Assembly (NCBI RefSeq): GCF_028613635.1 | Contig: NZ_JAQRMY010000002.1 | Coordinates: forward strand, 930,001 to 994,000 | From: Devosia sp. ZB163 | GTDB taxonomy: Bacteria > Pseudomonadota > Alphaproteobacteria > Rhizobiales > Devosiaceae | Reading direction: 5' to 3' | Length of the DNA stretch: 64,000 nt | Part shown: piece by piece, positions 57,764 through 64,000 of the stretch | Position numbering within the stretch: position 1 is the stretch's first letter | Layout of the letters: each line of letters begins with the position of its first letter | The notes under the pieces: generated by a model | Databases searched by the model: none | What the model was told of the DNA's origin: nothing | Seen by the model: only the letters and a program-made list of their open reading frames with translations | Made by a program: the position numbers and the translations under genes

Positions 57764-58243
57764 TTGACCACGCTCTTTGATTTTTCCGCGCCGCTCATCG
57801 ACGGCCGCGAGCAACCACTTTCCACGTACCGCGATCAGGTCGTGCTGTCGGTGAACGTCGCCAGCAAGTGCGGCTTCACCCCGCAATACACCGGGCTCGA
57901 GAAGCTCTACGAGACCTACAAGGACCGCGGCTTCATCATCCTCGGCTTCCCCTGCAACCAGTTCGGCGAGCAGGAACCGGGCACGGAAGCCGAGATCGCA
58001 GCCTTCTGCGACCTCAACTACAACGTCACGTTCCCGCTCTTCGCCAAGGTCAGCGTCAACGGCCGCGGTTCGCTGCCGCTCTACAGCTGGCTGAAGCGCA
58101 AGGCACCGGGGCTGCTCGGCGTGCAGCTCATCCCGTGGAATTTCACCAAGTTCCTCGTCGATCGTACCGGCACCAGGGTCAAGCGCTTCGGCTCGTCGGT
58201 CGAGCCGGCGGACCTCGCATCCGAGATCGAGAAGCTGCTCTAG
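57764..58243 (+). CDS. Glutathione peroxidase (cysteine type)
   Basis: 159 residues if it starts at TTG 57764 (MTTLFDFSAPLIDGRE); the frame is open to another TTG at 57692 that would add 24 atypical residues. The peroxidatic cysteine is in VASKCGFTPQY (C36). FPCNQFGEQEPG holds the second cysteine and glutamine, and IPWNFTKFLVDR the tryptophan/asparagine. Such bacterial enzymes usually use thioredoxin and reduce organic peroxides. GGAG lies about 10 bases before the start. It shares its stop with a small convergent gene. Confidence 0.9.
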   Translation: MTTLFDFSAPLIDGREQPLSTYRDQVVLSVNVASKCGFTPQYTGLEKLYETYKDRGFIILGFPCNQFGEQEPGTEAEIAAFCDLNYNVTFPLFAKVSVNGRGSLPLYSWLKRKAPGLLGVQLIPWNFTKFLVDRTGTRVKRFGSSVEPADLASEIEKLL

Positions 58244-58386
58244 CTCTTGTGGTGCAACCGGCGGCGCTCGCCGCGCGTCTCATGCCGTTCCTCGCGGTCG
58301 ATGATCCTGCCGCGCCAGAACAGCGACGCGCCCCATAACGCGAACCCGAGCAGCACGATGACGCCGAACCATACCCCTAGGTGCAT
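58240..58386 (-). CDS. 48-residue membrane protein, unknown function
   Basis: ATG at 58386 with a very strong GAGGAGGG site 5 bases upstream; 48 residues. It has one hydrophobic segment (about residues 4-24, GVWFGVIVLLGFALWGASLFW) followed by a strongly charged, R/E/H-rich cytoplasmic tail (RIIDREERHETRGERRR). Its stop shares a CTAG with the glutathione peroxidase stop. Such short single-pass proteins are often missed. I do not recognise a family. Confidence 0.65.
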   Translation of the reverse strand: MHLGVWFGVIVLLGFALWGASLFWRGRIIDREERHETRGERRRLHHKS

Positions 58387-58463
58387 CTGACCCTCCTCAA
58401 GGGCTGACGACGCAGTCTAGTCCTGTTGCGGGCGCCTATCCAGCCGCAGCGAAGGCCAGAATC

Positions 58464-58496
58464 AAAACGACCCGGAAGCGCCGGCCACCGGGTCGT
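58464..58496 (-). terminator. Terminator of the decarboxylase gene
   Basis: ACGACCCGG (58467-58475) and CCGGGTCGT (58488-58496) form a perfect 9-bp stem with a 12-base loop, followed on the minus strand by four U residues. It starts 26 bases after the decarboxylase stop. Confidence 0.75.
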
Positions 58497-58521
58497 CTCG
58501 TCATAAATGCAGTCGCAGCGC

Positions 58522-59697
58522 CTATTCCGGCTGCAGTTCCTTGCCCGTGTAGACATCGTCGACCCGGTACTGGTCGCGACGCCAGAAGCCGTTGAACGGC
58601 GTCAGCGAGGCCTGGGTGTAGGCCCCCATCAGGCCGAACTCGACCCAGTCGTCCTCATCCACGTCCGAGGGCAGGGTGAAGATCTGCGGCAGCACGTCGT
58701 AGCTGTCGCAGGTCGGGCCCCAGACGGTGAACTCGGAGAACTCGCCGTTGTTGTCGTGCAGCCGCGGGCCGCGCCAGACGCGCGACGGCGGGGTGAAGTG
58801 CATGAACTTCACTTCCATCAGCGAGCCATAGGCGCCGTCGTTGAGATAGACCGACTGCCCGCCGCGCTGGTGCTTGACGCGCAGCAGCAGCGAGGTCGAG
58901 GACGTCACCAGCGCCCGGCCCGGCTCGATGATGAGCTCGGGTTTGTGGCCGCCGAAATTGTCCTTCACCGCCTGGCCGATGGTCTCGAAATAGTAGTCCA
59001 TCGGCGGTGCTTCGCTGGTCGGGTAGGGGGCCGGATAGCCACCGCCGATATTGAGGCGCTTCAGCGTGATGCCGCTCTCCTCGGCGATCTTTGCCGCCGC
59101 CGCGATATGCCGCTCGTAGGCGTACACGTCCTCGCACTGCGAACCGACGTGGAAGCAGAGCGACGGCGTGTAGCCCATCTGCTGGACCAGCTTCACGATC
59201 TCGGCCGCGCCGTCCTGCATCACGCCGAACTTGATGCCGAAATCGTAGGATTTCAGCGCCTTGCCGGCCTTGAAGCGGGTCGTCACCTCGATGTCGCGGC
59301 TGGGCGACACCACGGCTGCCAGCTGGTCGAGCTGCTGCGGATGGTCGATCGTGAACGAGCGGACCCCGAACTCCTCGTAGGCGCGCTCGATCTCGCGCTT
59401 GTTCTTGATCGGGTTGTTGTAGTGCATCACCGCGCCCGGAGCGTGGTCGCGGACGAGTTCCATCTCCATGTTGGAGGCGACGTCGAAGGCCTTCAGCCCT
59501 TCGTCGTGCAACTGCTTGATGATGTGCGGCGAAGGATTGCACTTCACCGCGTAGGTCAGCAGGCCGTCGAACCCCTTCTTGAACACCTTCACGGACCGGT
59601 GCAGCTCCTTTGTGGAGAACAGGAAGCTCGGAAAATCCGGCTCCTCGGCCGCAATCAGTGCGCTGGTGTTACTGTAGACCGTGGTCGGCTCAGTCAT
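58522..59697 (-). CDS. Ornithine/lysine decarboxylase, fold type III (alanine racemase-like)
   Basis: 391 residues. PLP lysine is in LLTYAVKCNPSP (K52). Other active-site segments are FHVGSQCEDV (about residue 193), RLNIGGGYPAPYP, IEPGRALVTSS and GPTCDSYDVLPQI (about 329-341), whose cysteine and aspartate contact the substrate amine. It decarboxylates ornithine to putrescine; many alphaproteobacterial members also accept lysine. Length is that of the short eukaryote-like ODC. It is a single gene with its own promoter and terminator. Confidence 0.93.
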   Translation of the reverse strand: MTEPTTVYSNTSALIAAEEPDFPSFLFSTKELHRSVKVFKKGFDGLLTYAVKCNPSPHIIKQLHDEGLKAFDVASNMEMELVRDHAPGAVMHYNNPIKNKREIERAYEEFGVRSFTIDHPQQLDQLAAVVSPSRDIEVTTRFKAGKALKSYDFGIKFGVMQDGAAEIVKLVQQMGYTPSLCFHVGSQCEDVYAYERHIAAAAKIAEESGITLKRLNIGGGYPAPYPTSEAPPMDYYFETIGQAVKDNFGGHKPELIIEPGRALVTSSTSLLLRVKHQRGGQSVYLNDGAYGSLMEVKFMHFTPPSRVWRGPRLHDNNGEFSEFTVWGPTCDSYDVLPQIFTLPSDVDEDDWVEFGLMGAYTQASLTPFNGFWRRDQYRVDDVYTGKELQPE

Positions 59698-59760
59698 TGG
59701 CGGCTAACCTTTCAGGGGGTCTGAGGGGATGAAACCTCGGTGCGTTGAAAAACGCGCTGC

Positions 59761-59789
59761 ATATAGGGGCGATTGCCCCTTGGGGCAAC
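59761..59789 (-). promoter_or_regulatory. Decarboxylase promoter with overlapping dyad
   Basis: On the minus strand GTTGCC (59784-59789) and CTATAT (59761-59766) are 17 bases apart, the same hexamers as the rpsB promoter. TTGCCCC-TT-GGGGCAA (59773-59788) is a perfect 7-bp dyad lying over the -35 and the spacer, a good place for a repressor. The leader of about 60 bases has a small GCGTT/AACGC hairpin. Confidence 0.55.
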
Positions 59790-59894
59790 GTCATAATTCG
59801 AGATTGCCAAAGCGTAATGCAGGCACCAAAAAGACGCCGGATTCACGGAGTTTCTCGCCAACTCGACAGGTACGATTCTCACCAGGGAAAGAGG

Positions 59895-61367
59895 ATGTCG
59901 AAGCAGAACTGGTTTTTGGCGCTCGGAGCCTTCGCCGCGGGAGCCGCACTGATCGTCGGCTATGCCGAAATATCGAGCCGCACGGCGACCCCGACCCCGC
60001 GGGTCGCGGCCGCCATCACACCCGCGCCGGTCGAGACCCGGACCCCGCCCACATCGCGCGCCGAGCTGCAGATGAGCTATGCGCCGATCGTGAAGCAGGT
60101 GACGCCCTCGGTGGTCAACGTCTACGCCACCACCATCAGCCAGAACTCGAGGTCGCCCTTCGTCGGCGATCCCTTCTTCCGCCGCTTCTTCGGCGACGGC
60201 CCCTTCATGGACAGTCGCCCGCGGACGTCGCAGTCGCTCGGGTCGGGCGTCATCGTCGATGCCGCCGGCGTGGTGCTGACTAACCATCACGTCATCGAAG
60301 GCGCCACCGACATTCGCATCTCGACCACCGACGGGCAGGAGTACCCGGTCGACCTGGTCCTCGACGATCCCAAGACCGATCTCGCCGTCCTCAAGGTCAG
60401 GGATCCCAAGGGCACCTCGTTCCCGGCCCTCCAGTTCGCCGATTCCGACCAGCTCGAGGTCGGCGACCTCGTCCTCGCCATCGGCAACCCGTTCGGCGTC
60501 GGCCAGACCGTCACCTCCGGCATCGTCTCGGCGCTCGCGCGGACAGGCGTCGAGAGCGACAACTACGAATTCTTCATCCAGACCGATGCCGCCATCAACC
60601 CGGGCAATTCCGGCGGCGCCCTCGTCGATATCGAGGGCCGGCTGATAGGCATCAATACCGCCATCGTCTCGCGCTCGGGCGGCTCGGTGGGCATCGGCTT
60701 CGCCATTCCCGCCAACATGGCCAAGCTGGTCGCCGAGACCGGCATCGCCGGTGGCGCGCTCGTGCGGCCATGGTTCGGCGCCCGCCTGCAGTCGGTGACG
60801 ACCGATCTCGCCGACAGCCTCGGCCTCGGCCATGCCCGCGGCGCGCTGATCAGCGACATCGCGCCCGGCGGTCCCGCCGAAAAGACCGGGTTCCGCGACG
60901 GCGACGTTATCCTTTCGGTCGACGGCTTCGCCATCGAGCAGCCCAGTGCCTTCGACTTCCGGCTCGCCACCAAGCCCGTCGGGGCCACGGCCGAGATCGA
61001 GTATTTCCGCGGCGGCAAGTCCGAGAAGAAGGTCGTCAGCCTCGAGGCGCCGCCCCAGGCCGGCGCCCCGGTCACCGTTTCGGGCAACACCCGGTTCTCC
61101 GGCACTACGGTCGAGACCATTACCCCCGCCGTGGCGCAGGAACTGGGCCTGTCCTACACCGCCAAGGGCGTTCTGGTGCGCACCGTCGAGCGCGACTCGC
61201 CCGCCGACGACATGGGCCTCAGGGCCGGCGATCTCATCCTCAACCTCAACGGCCGGGACATCGCCGACGCCGAAACCTTCGGCAAGGTCGCCAATGATCG
61301 CCCACGCAGCTGGCGCGTCGTGCTACAGCGGGGCGGCCGGATCTTCCGCGCCGAGGTCGGTGGTTGA
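59895..61367 (+). CDS. Do/DegP-like periplasmic serine protease with two PDZ domains
   Basis: 490 residues from the ATG at 59895, with GGGAAAGAGG upstream; the frame extends back across the decarboxylase promoter. An N-terminal helix (about residues 6-25) anchors or exports it. The catalytic triad is histidine in LTNHHVIE (H132), aspartate in PKTDLAVLK (D162) and serine in NPGNSGGALVD (S239). PDZ1 starts near VRPWFGARLQSV (about 292) and PDZ2 near VRTVERDSPADDMGLRAGD (about 430). It degrades misfolded envelope proteins. rarA follows immediately. Confidence 0.93.
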   Translation: MSKQNWFLALGAFAAGAALIVGYAEISSRTATPTPRVAAAITPAPVETRTPPTSRAELQMSYAPIVKQVTPSVVNVYATTISQNSRSPFVGDPFFRRFFGDGPFMDSRPRTSQSLGSGVIVDAAGVVLTNHHVIEGATDIRISTTDGQEYPVDLVLDDPKTDLAVLKVRDPKGTSFPALQFADSDQLEVGDLVLAIGNPFGVGQTVTSGIVSALARTGVESDNYEFFIQTDAAINPGNSGGALVDIEGRLIGINTAIVSRSGGSVGIGFAIPANMAKLVAETGIAGGALVRPWFGARLQSVTTDLADSLGLGHARGALISDIAPGGPAEKTGFRDGDVILSVDGFAIEQPSAFDFRLATKPVGATAEIEYFRGGKSEKKVVSLEAPPQAGAPVTVSGNTRFSGTTVETITPAVAQELGLSYTAKGVLVRTVERDSPADDMGLRAGDLILNLNGRDIADAETFGKVANDRPRSWRVVLQRGGRIFRAEVGG

Positions 61368-62684
61368 ATGCAGTCCTTGTTCGATGAAGCGGCGCCGCGC
61401 CCGCTCGCCGAGGCCCTGAGGCCGCAGCGCCTGTCCGAGGTCATCGGGCAGGACCACCTGCTCGGGCCCAACGGCCCGATCGGCCGCATGGTCGCCGCTG
61501 GCCGCGTCTCGTCCTTCATCCTCTGGGGCCCGCCGGGCGTGGGCAAGACGACCATCGCACGCCTTGTCGCCAAGGAAGTCGGCCTCGATTTCGTGCAGCT
61601 CTCCGCCGTGCTCTCAGGCGTCGCCGACCTCCGCAAGGTCGTGGCCGACGCCAAGGCGTTGCGGGCCGGGGCAGGGCGGCAGACGGTGATGTTCGTCGAC
61701 GAACTCCACCGCTTCAACCGCACCACGCAGGACGCGCTGCTGCCCCATGTCGAGGATGGTACCGTCATCCTCATCGGCGCTACCACAGAGAACCCGAGCT
61801 TCTCGATGGTCGCGGCGCTGCTCTCGCGGACCAAGGTCTACACCCTCCGCCGCTTCGAGAAGGCCGACCTCGCCATCCTCGCCGATCGGGCCGAGGCCCA
61901 TGTCGGCAGGAAGCTCCCGGTCACCGACGAGGCCCGCGATGCCCTGCTCGATATGGCCGACGGCGATGGCCGTTACCTGATCGGGCTCTGCGAGGAACTG
62001 CTCGCCCTGCCGGAGGGCACGGCGCTCGACGTCGCCGGCCTCGCCGAGACGGTCCAGAAGCGCGCTCCCGTCTACGACAAGGGGCAGGAGGAGCACTACA
62101 ACCTGCTCAGCTGCTTCCATAAGAGCCTGCGCGGATCCGACGTGCAGGCCGCCATGTACTGGGCTCAGCGCATGCTGGTCGGCGGCGAGCATCCAGACAC
62201 CATCTTCCGCCGCCTCGCCTGCGCCGCCTCCGAGGATGTCGGCATGGCCGACCCGCAGGCCATGGTTCAGGTCATCACCGCCTGGAACGCCTTCGAGCGC
62301 ACCGGCCTGCCCGAGGGCGAGCTGTTCATGGCCCAGGCCATCGCCTACGTCGCGACTGCGCCCAAGTCGAACGCCGCCCATGTCGGCTTCAACAACGCCA
62401 AGGCGCTGGCGATGCAGACCGGCTCGCTGCCGCCGCCCAAGCACATCCTCAACGCCCCGACGCGGCTCATGAAGGAACTCGGCTACAACAAGGGCTACCG
62501 TTACGACCACGATTGGCCCGATGCCTTCTCCGGCCAGGAGTTCTTCCCGGACGAAATGGCCGGCGACAGGCGGCCTGAGTTCTATCAGCCCAATGAGCGT
62601 GGCTTCGAACGCGAAGTGAAAAAGCGTCTCGAATTCTGGGCCGGCCGCCGCGAAATGCGACGGCAAGAGGAAGACGACAGCTAG
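61368..62684 (+). CDS. rarA: Replication-associated recombination protein RarA
   Basis: 438 residues, AAA+ ATPase of the MgsA/WRNIP1 family acting at stalled forks. Walker A is WGPPGVGKTT (about 53-62), Walker B VMFVDELHRFN (about 105-115), sensor 1 IGATTENPSFS, and the C-terminal tetramerisation domain contains DVQAAMYWAQRMLVGGEHP and ASEDVGMADPQA. The ATG follows the protease stop without a gap. No LexA box is seen nearby. Confidence 0.95.
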   Translation: MQSLFDEAAPRPLAEALRPQRLSEVIGQDHLLGPNGPIGRMVAAGRVSSFILWGPPGVGKTTIARLVAKEVGLDFVQLSAVLSGVADLRKVVADAKALRAGAGRQTVMFVDELHRFNRTTQDALLPHVEDGTVILIGATTENPSFSMVAALLSRTKVYTLRRFEKADLAILADRAEAHVGRKLPVTDEARDALLDMADGDGRYLIGLCEELLALPEGTALDVAGLAETVQKRAPVYDKGQEEHYNLLSCFHKSLRGSDVQAAMYWAQRMLVGGEHPDTIFRRLACAASEDVGMADPQAMVQVITAWNAFERTGLPEGELFMAQAIAYVATAPKSNAAHVGFNNAKALAMQTGSLPPPKHILNAPTRLMKELGYNKGYRYDHDWPDAFSGQEFFPDEMAGDRRPEFYQPNERGFEREVKKRLEFWAGRREMRRQEEDDS

Positions 62685-63228
62685 AGACTGGCCGTTGCTT
62701 GGTCGATCCGTCGACCGCCAGTATTAGCGCAATGACCAGGAGCACGAGGAAGGGCACCCGGCCGACGGAGAACCAGGTGAGGACCTGGGAGAACGGGCCG
62801 ACTTCGGCTCCGCTCAACTCTGGGGCCGTCATGCTGGCGATCGGAGCGATCGAGCTGTTGTCGCAGCTTGCTGCCGGTTGCCCCGAAGGTGGCCCACTGC
62901 ACGGCGTAGCCGCAGATGGAGAAGGCGGTCAGCGAGGCGAAGCAGGGTCAGCCTGCCGAATCCAAGATGCCGCCCTCCGCGGCCGCAGCCAGGCCCCGCT
63001 GATCGACGCGCTCCTCGCTGAACTCGGCCTCAAGGGCGGCTCGCTCAACGGCCTCGTCTCGTCCGCCGTGGCTCCCGCCCTCGACATCGACGAGGGTGAG
63101 GTTGACGGCGTCGCGGTGTCGCCCGCCGCCCGGTAGCCGATCCAGCCTTCGTCCCTTCCCGCCGATGGTGGAGGGGACCGATGCTGCGGGGGCTAGCGCA
63201 ACCAGGGCCCGCCCCGTATTACACGCCG
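62685..63228. pseudogene. Low-coding gap, possibly remnants of a YqiJ-like membrane gene
   Basis: 544 bases without an intact gene. On the minus strand 62698-62832 reads VLTWFSVGRVPFLVLLVIAL, which resembles the first conserved helix of YqiJ/DUF1449 proteins. 62870-62940 reads LTAFSICGYAVQWATFGATG in another frame, and on the plus strand 62995-63115 reads ELGLKGGSLNGLVSSAVA and DIDEGEVDG, like that family's N-terminus. The pieces are out of order and in different frames, so if real they are a scrambled remnant. The 145-codon plus-strand ORF at 62699-63136 looks non-coding in its first half. Confidence 0.25.
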
Positions 63229-63606
63229 ATGCAAGCTTATCTCCTTGTCGGTATTGGCGGCGCCATTGGCGCCATGGCGCGCTACGGCGCGCAGGTGCTG
63301 ATCGGCTCCCTGCCGAACGGCTTTCCGGTCTCGACCTTCCTCATCAACATCGTTGGATCGATCGCCATGGGTGTCCTCGTGGGCGTGCTCGCCAAGTACA
63401 CGCCGAACTACCAGAACGAGATCCGGCTGTTCGTCGCCGTCGGTATCTTCGGCGGCTTCACCACCTTCTCGAGCTTCTCGCTCGACGCCATTGCGCTGAT
63501 CGAGCGCGGCGACGTCCTCCTCGCCGGCGTCTACATCGTCGGCTCGGTGCTGCTCTCGATCGCCGGGCTGTGGATGGGCATGCTGGCCATGCGGGTGATC
63601 GCATGA
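63229..63606 (+). CDS. crcB: Fluoride ion transporter CrcB/FluC
   Basis: 125 residues from the ATG at 63229 (MQAYLLVGIGGAIGAMARY); an ATG 16 codons upstream is in frame but lacks family character. Four membrane helices. Diagnostic motifs are the G-G-x-GA-x-R N-terminus, STFLINIVGSIAMG (about residues 35-48) with the pore asparagine, and GIFGGFTTFSSFSLDA (about 74-89) with the two phenylalanines of the fluoride path. It works as an antiparallel dimer exporting F-. The stop overlaps the next ATG (ATGA). Confidence 0.93.
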   Translation: MQAYLLVGIGGAIGAMARYGAQVLIGSLPNGFPVSTFLINIVGSIAMGVLVGVLAKYTPNYQNEIRLFVAVGIFGGFTTFSSFSLDAIALIERGDVLLAGVYIVGSVLLSIAGLWMGMLAMRVIA

Positions 63607-64000
63607 GCGGGGTACGTCAGCAGGTCGTCGCCCGCGACGAGGACGGCATGCGGCTCGACCGCTGGTTCCAGACGCATTTCCCTCAGGTGACCTTCGGGCA
63701 CCTCCAGAAGCTCCTGCGATCAGGCCAGGTGCGCGTCGATTCCGGCCGCGTGAAGACCAATACCCGCCTCGCGACCGGCCAGGTCGTGCGCGTCCCGCCC
63801 ATCGAGGCCGCGCCGGACAAGCCCGAAGGCGCCGTGAACAGCAAGGACGCCGAGTTCCTCCGCTCGATCATCCTCTACGAGGACGACGACCTTTACGTCT
63901 TCAACAAGCCGCACGGCCTCGCTTCGCAAGGCGGCAGCGGCACCAAGCGGCACATGGATGGGCTCCTGAAGAGCCTGCCCAACAAGAAGGGCGAGGCCCC
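63603..64000 (+). CDS. RluA-family pseudouridine synthase, N-terminal part (3' end outside window)
   Basis: ATG at 63603 overlaps the crcB stop. The first 132 residues are present and the frame runs off the right edge. An S4 RNA-binding domain (GMRLDRWFQTHF to VRVDSGRVKTNTRLATGQ, about residues 16-65) is followed by the start of the synthase fold, LYEDDDLYVFNKPHGLASQGG, where KPHG is typical. The catalytic HRLD motif would lie beyond the window. It is probably RluC/RluA-type, modifying 23S rRNA. Coupled to crcB by a 4-base overlap. Confidence 0.9.
   Translation, partial: MSGVRQQVVARDEDGMRLDRWFQTHFPQVTFGHLQKLLRSGQVRVDSGRVKTNTRLATGQVVRVPPIEAAPDKPEGAVNSKDAEFLRSIILYEDDDLYVFNKPHGLASQGGSGTKRHMDGLLKSLPNKKGEA

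Noticed and set aside
59698-59894. speF leader RNA upstream of the decarboxylase
   Set aside because: The clear promoter at 59761-59789 leaves a leader of only about 60 bases with one small hairpin, too short for that motif.
63137-63228. Fluoride riboswitch upstream of crcB
   Set aside because: Only a GATGG-like string is present; the pseudoknot elements are not recognisable.

Overview
The window is a GC-rich chromosomal segment, almost completely coding, from an alphaproteobacterium of the order Hyphomicrobiales. A Devosia-like genus is my best guess. The evidence is the gene order rpsB-tsf-pyrH-frr-uppS-cdsA-rseP-bamA-lpxD-fabZ-lpxA-lpxI-lpxB next to gltA and gltX, an alphaproteobacterial-type ProRS without the bacterial editing insert, DUF1467 and DUF4169 proteins, RNase J, LexA boxes of the GAAC-N7-GAAC (GTTC-N7-GTTC) type and a perfect TTAA-N7-TTAA CtrA-type box. 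I see no rRNA, tRNA, insertion sequence, integrase or CRISPR array.

Layout. 1-6660: end of RNase J, a DUF1467 protein, an MmcQ/YjbR protein, a possible minus-strand small RNA, then proS and a lipoprotein-export operon with two tandem LolC/E permeases plus LolD. 6657-8698: a methyltransferase, a coiled-coil protein and an ICL/PEP-mutase-family enzyme, all on the minus strand. 8761-12450: an SOS-type promoter driving a 32-residue membrane micropeptide, followed by the replicative polymerase dnaE. 12483-13859: an FAD oxidoreductase. 14096-27109: the translation, phospholipid and outer-membrane biogenesis supercluster from rpsB to lpxB, with no dxr between cdsA and rseP. 27085-29956: gltA and gltX on the minus strand. 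30096-32228: comEC. 32197-36559: a galactoside-to-galactonate catabolic operon (dgoK, dgoA, SMP-30 lactonase, GH42 beta-galactosidase). 36759-37599: lexA with its terminator and a doubly operator-controlled promoter. 37785-45636: a transglutaminase-like cysteine protease, a small secreted protein, exopolysaccharide genes (priming sugar transferase, O-antigen-ligase-type polymerase and partner), another secreted protein, and a DUF3300/DUF2950 pair. 45640-53697: minus-strand trpE, trpG, trpD, an unknown membrane gene, trpC, moaC and moeA, headed by a SurA/PpiD-like foldase. 53830-57660: tpiA, secG, pyrG, a GNAT acetyltransferase and a DUF4169 protein. 57764-64000: a glutathione peroxidase, a 48-residue membrane protein, ornithine/lysine decarboxylase, a Do-type protease, rarA, a possibly decayed gap, crcB and the start of an RluA-family pseudouridine synthase.

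The genes are mostly housekeeping: envelope assembly (lipoprotein sorting, BamA, lipid A, undecaprenol, phospholipid), translation, replication and SOS control, tryptophan and molybdopterin synthesis. Two accessory blocks (galactonate operon; EPS and secreted proteins) separate comEC, lexA and moeA, which as I recall are close neighbours in related rhizobia. The most interesting item is the SOS micropeptide at 8815-8913. It is too short for ordinary gene calling, has a strong ribosome-binding site, and its promoter carries a LexA box between -35 and -10 exactly as the lexA promoter in the same window does. This is the architecture of the LexA-controlled division-inhibitor or toxin micropeptides SidA and TisB.
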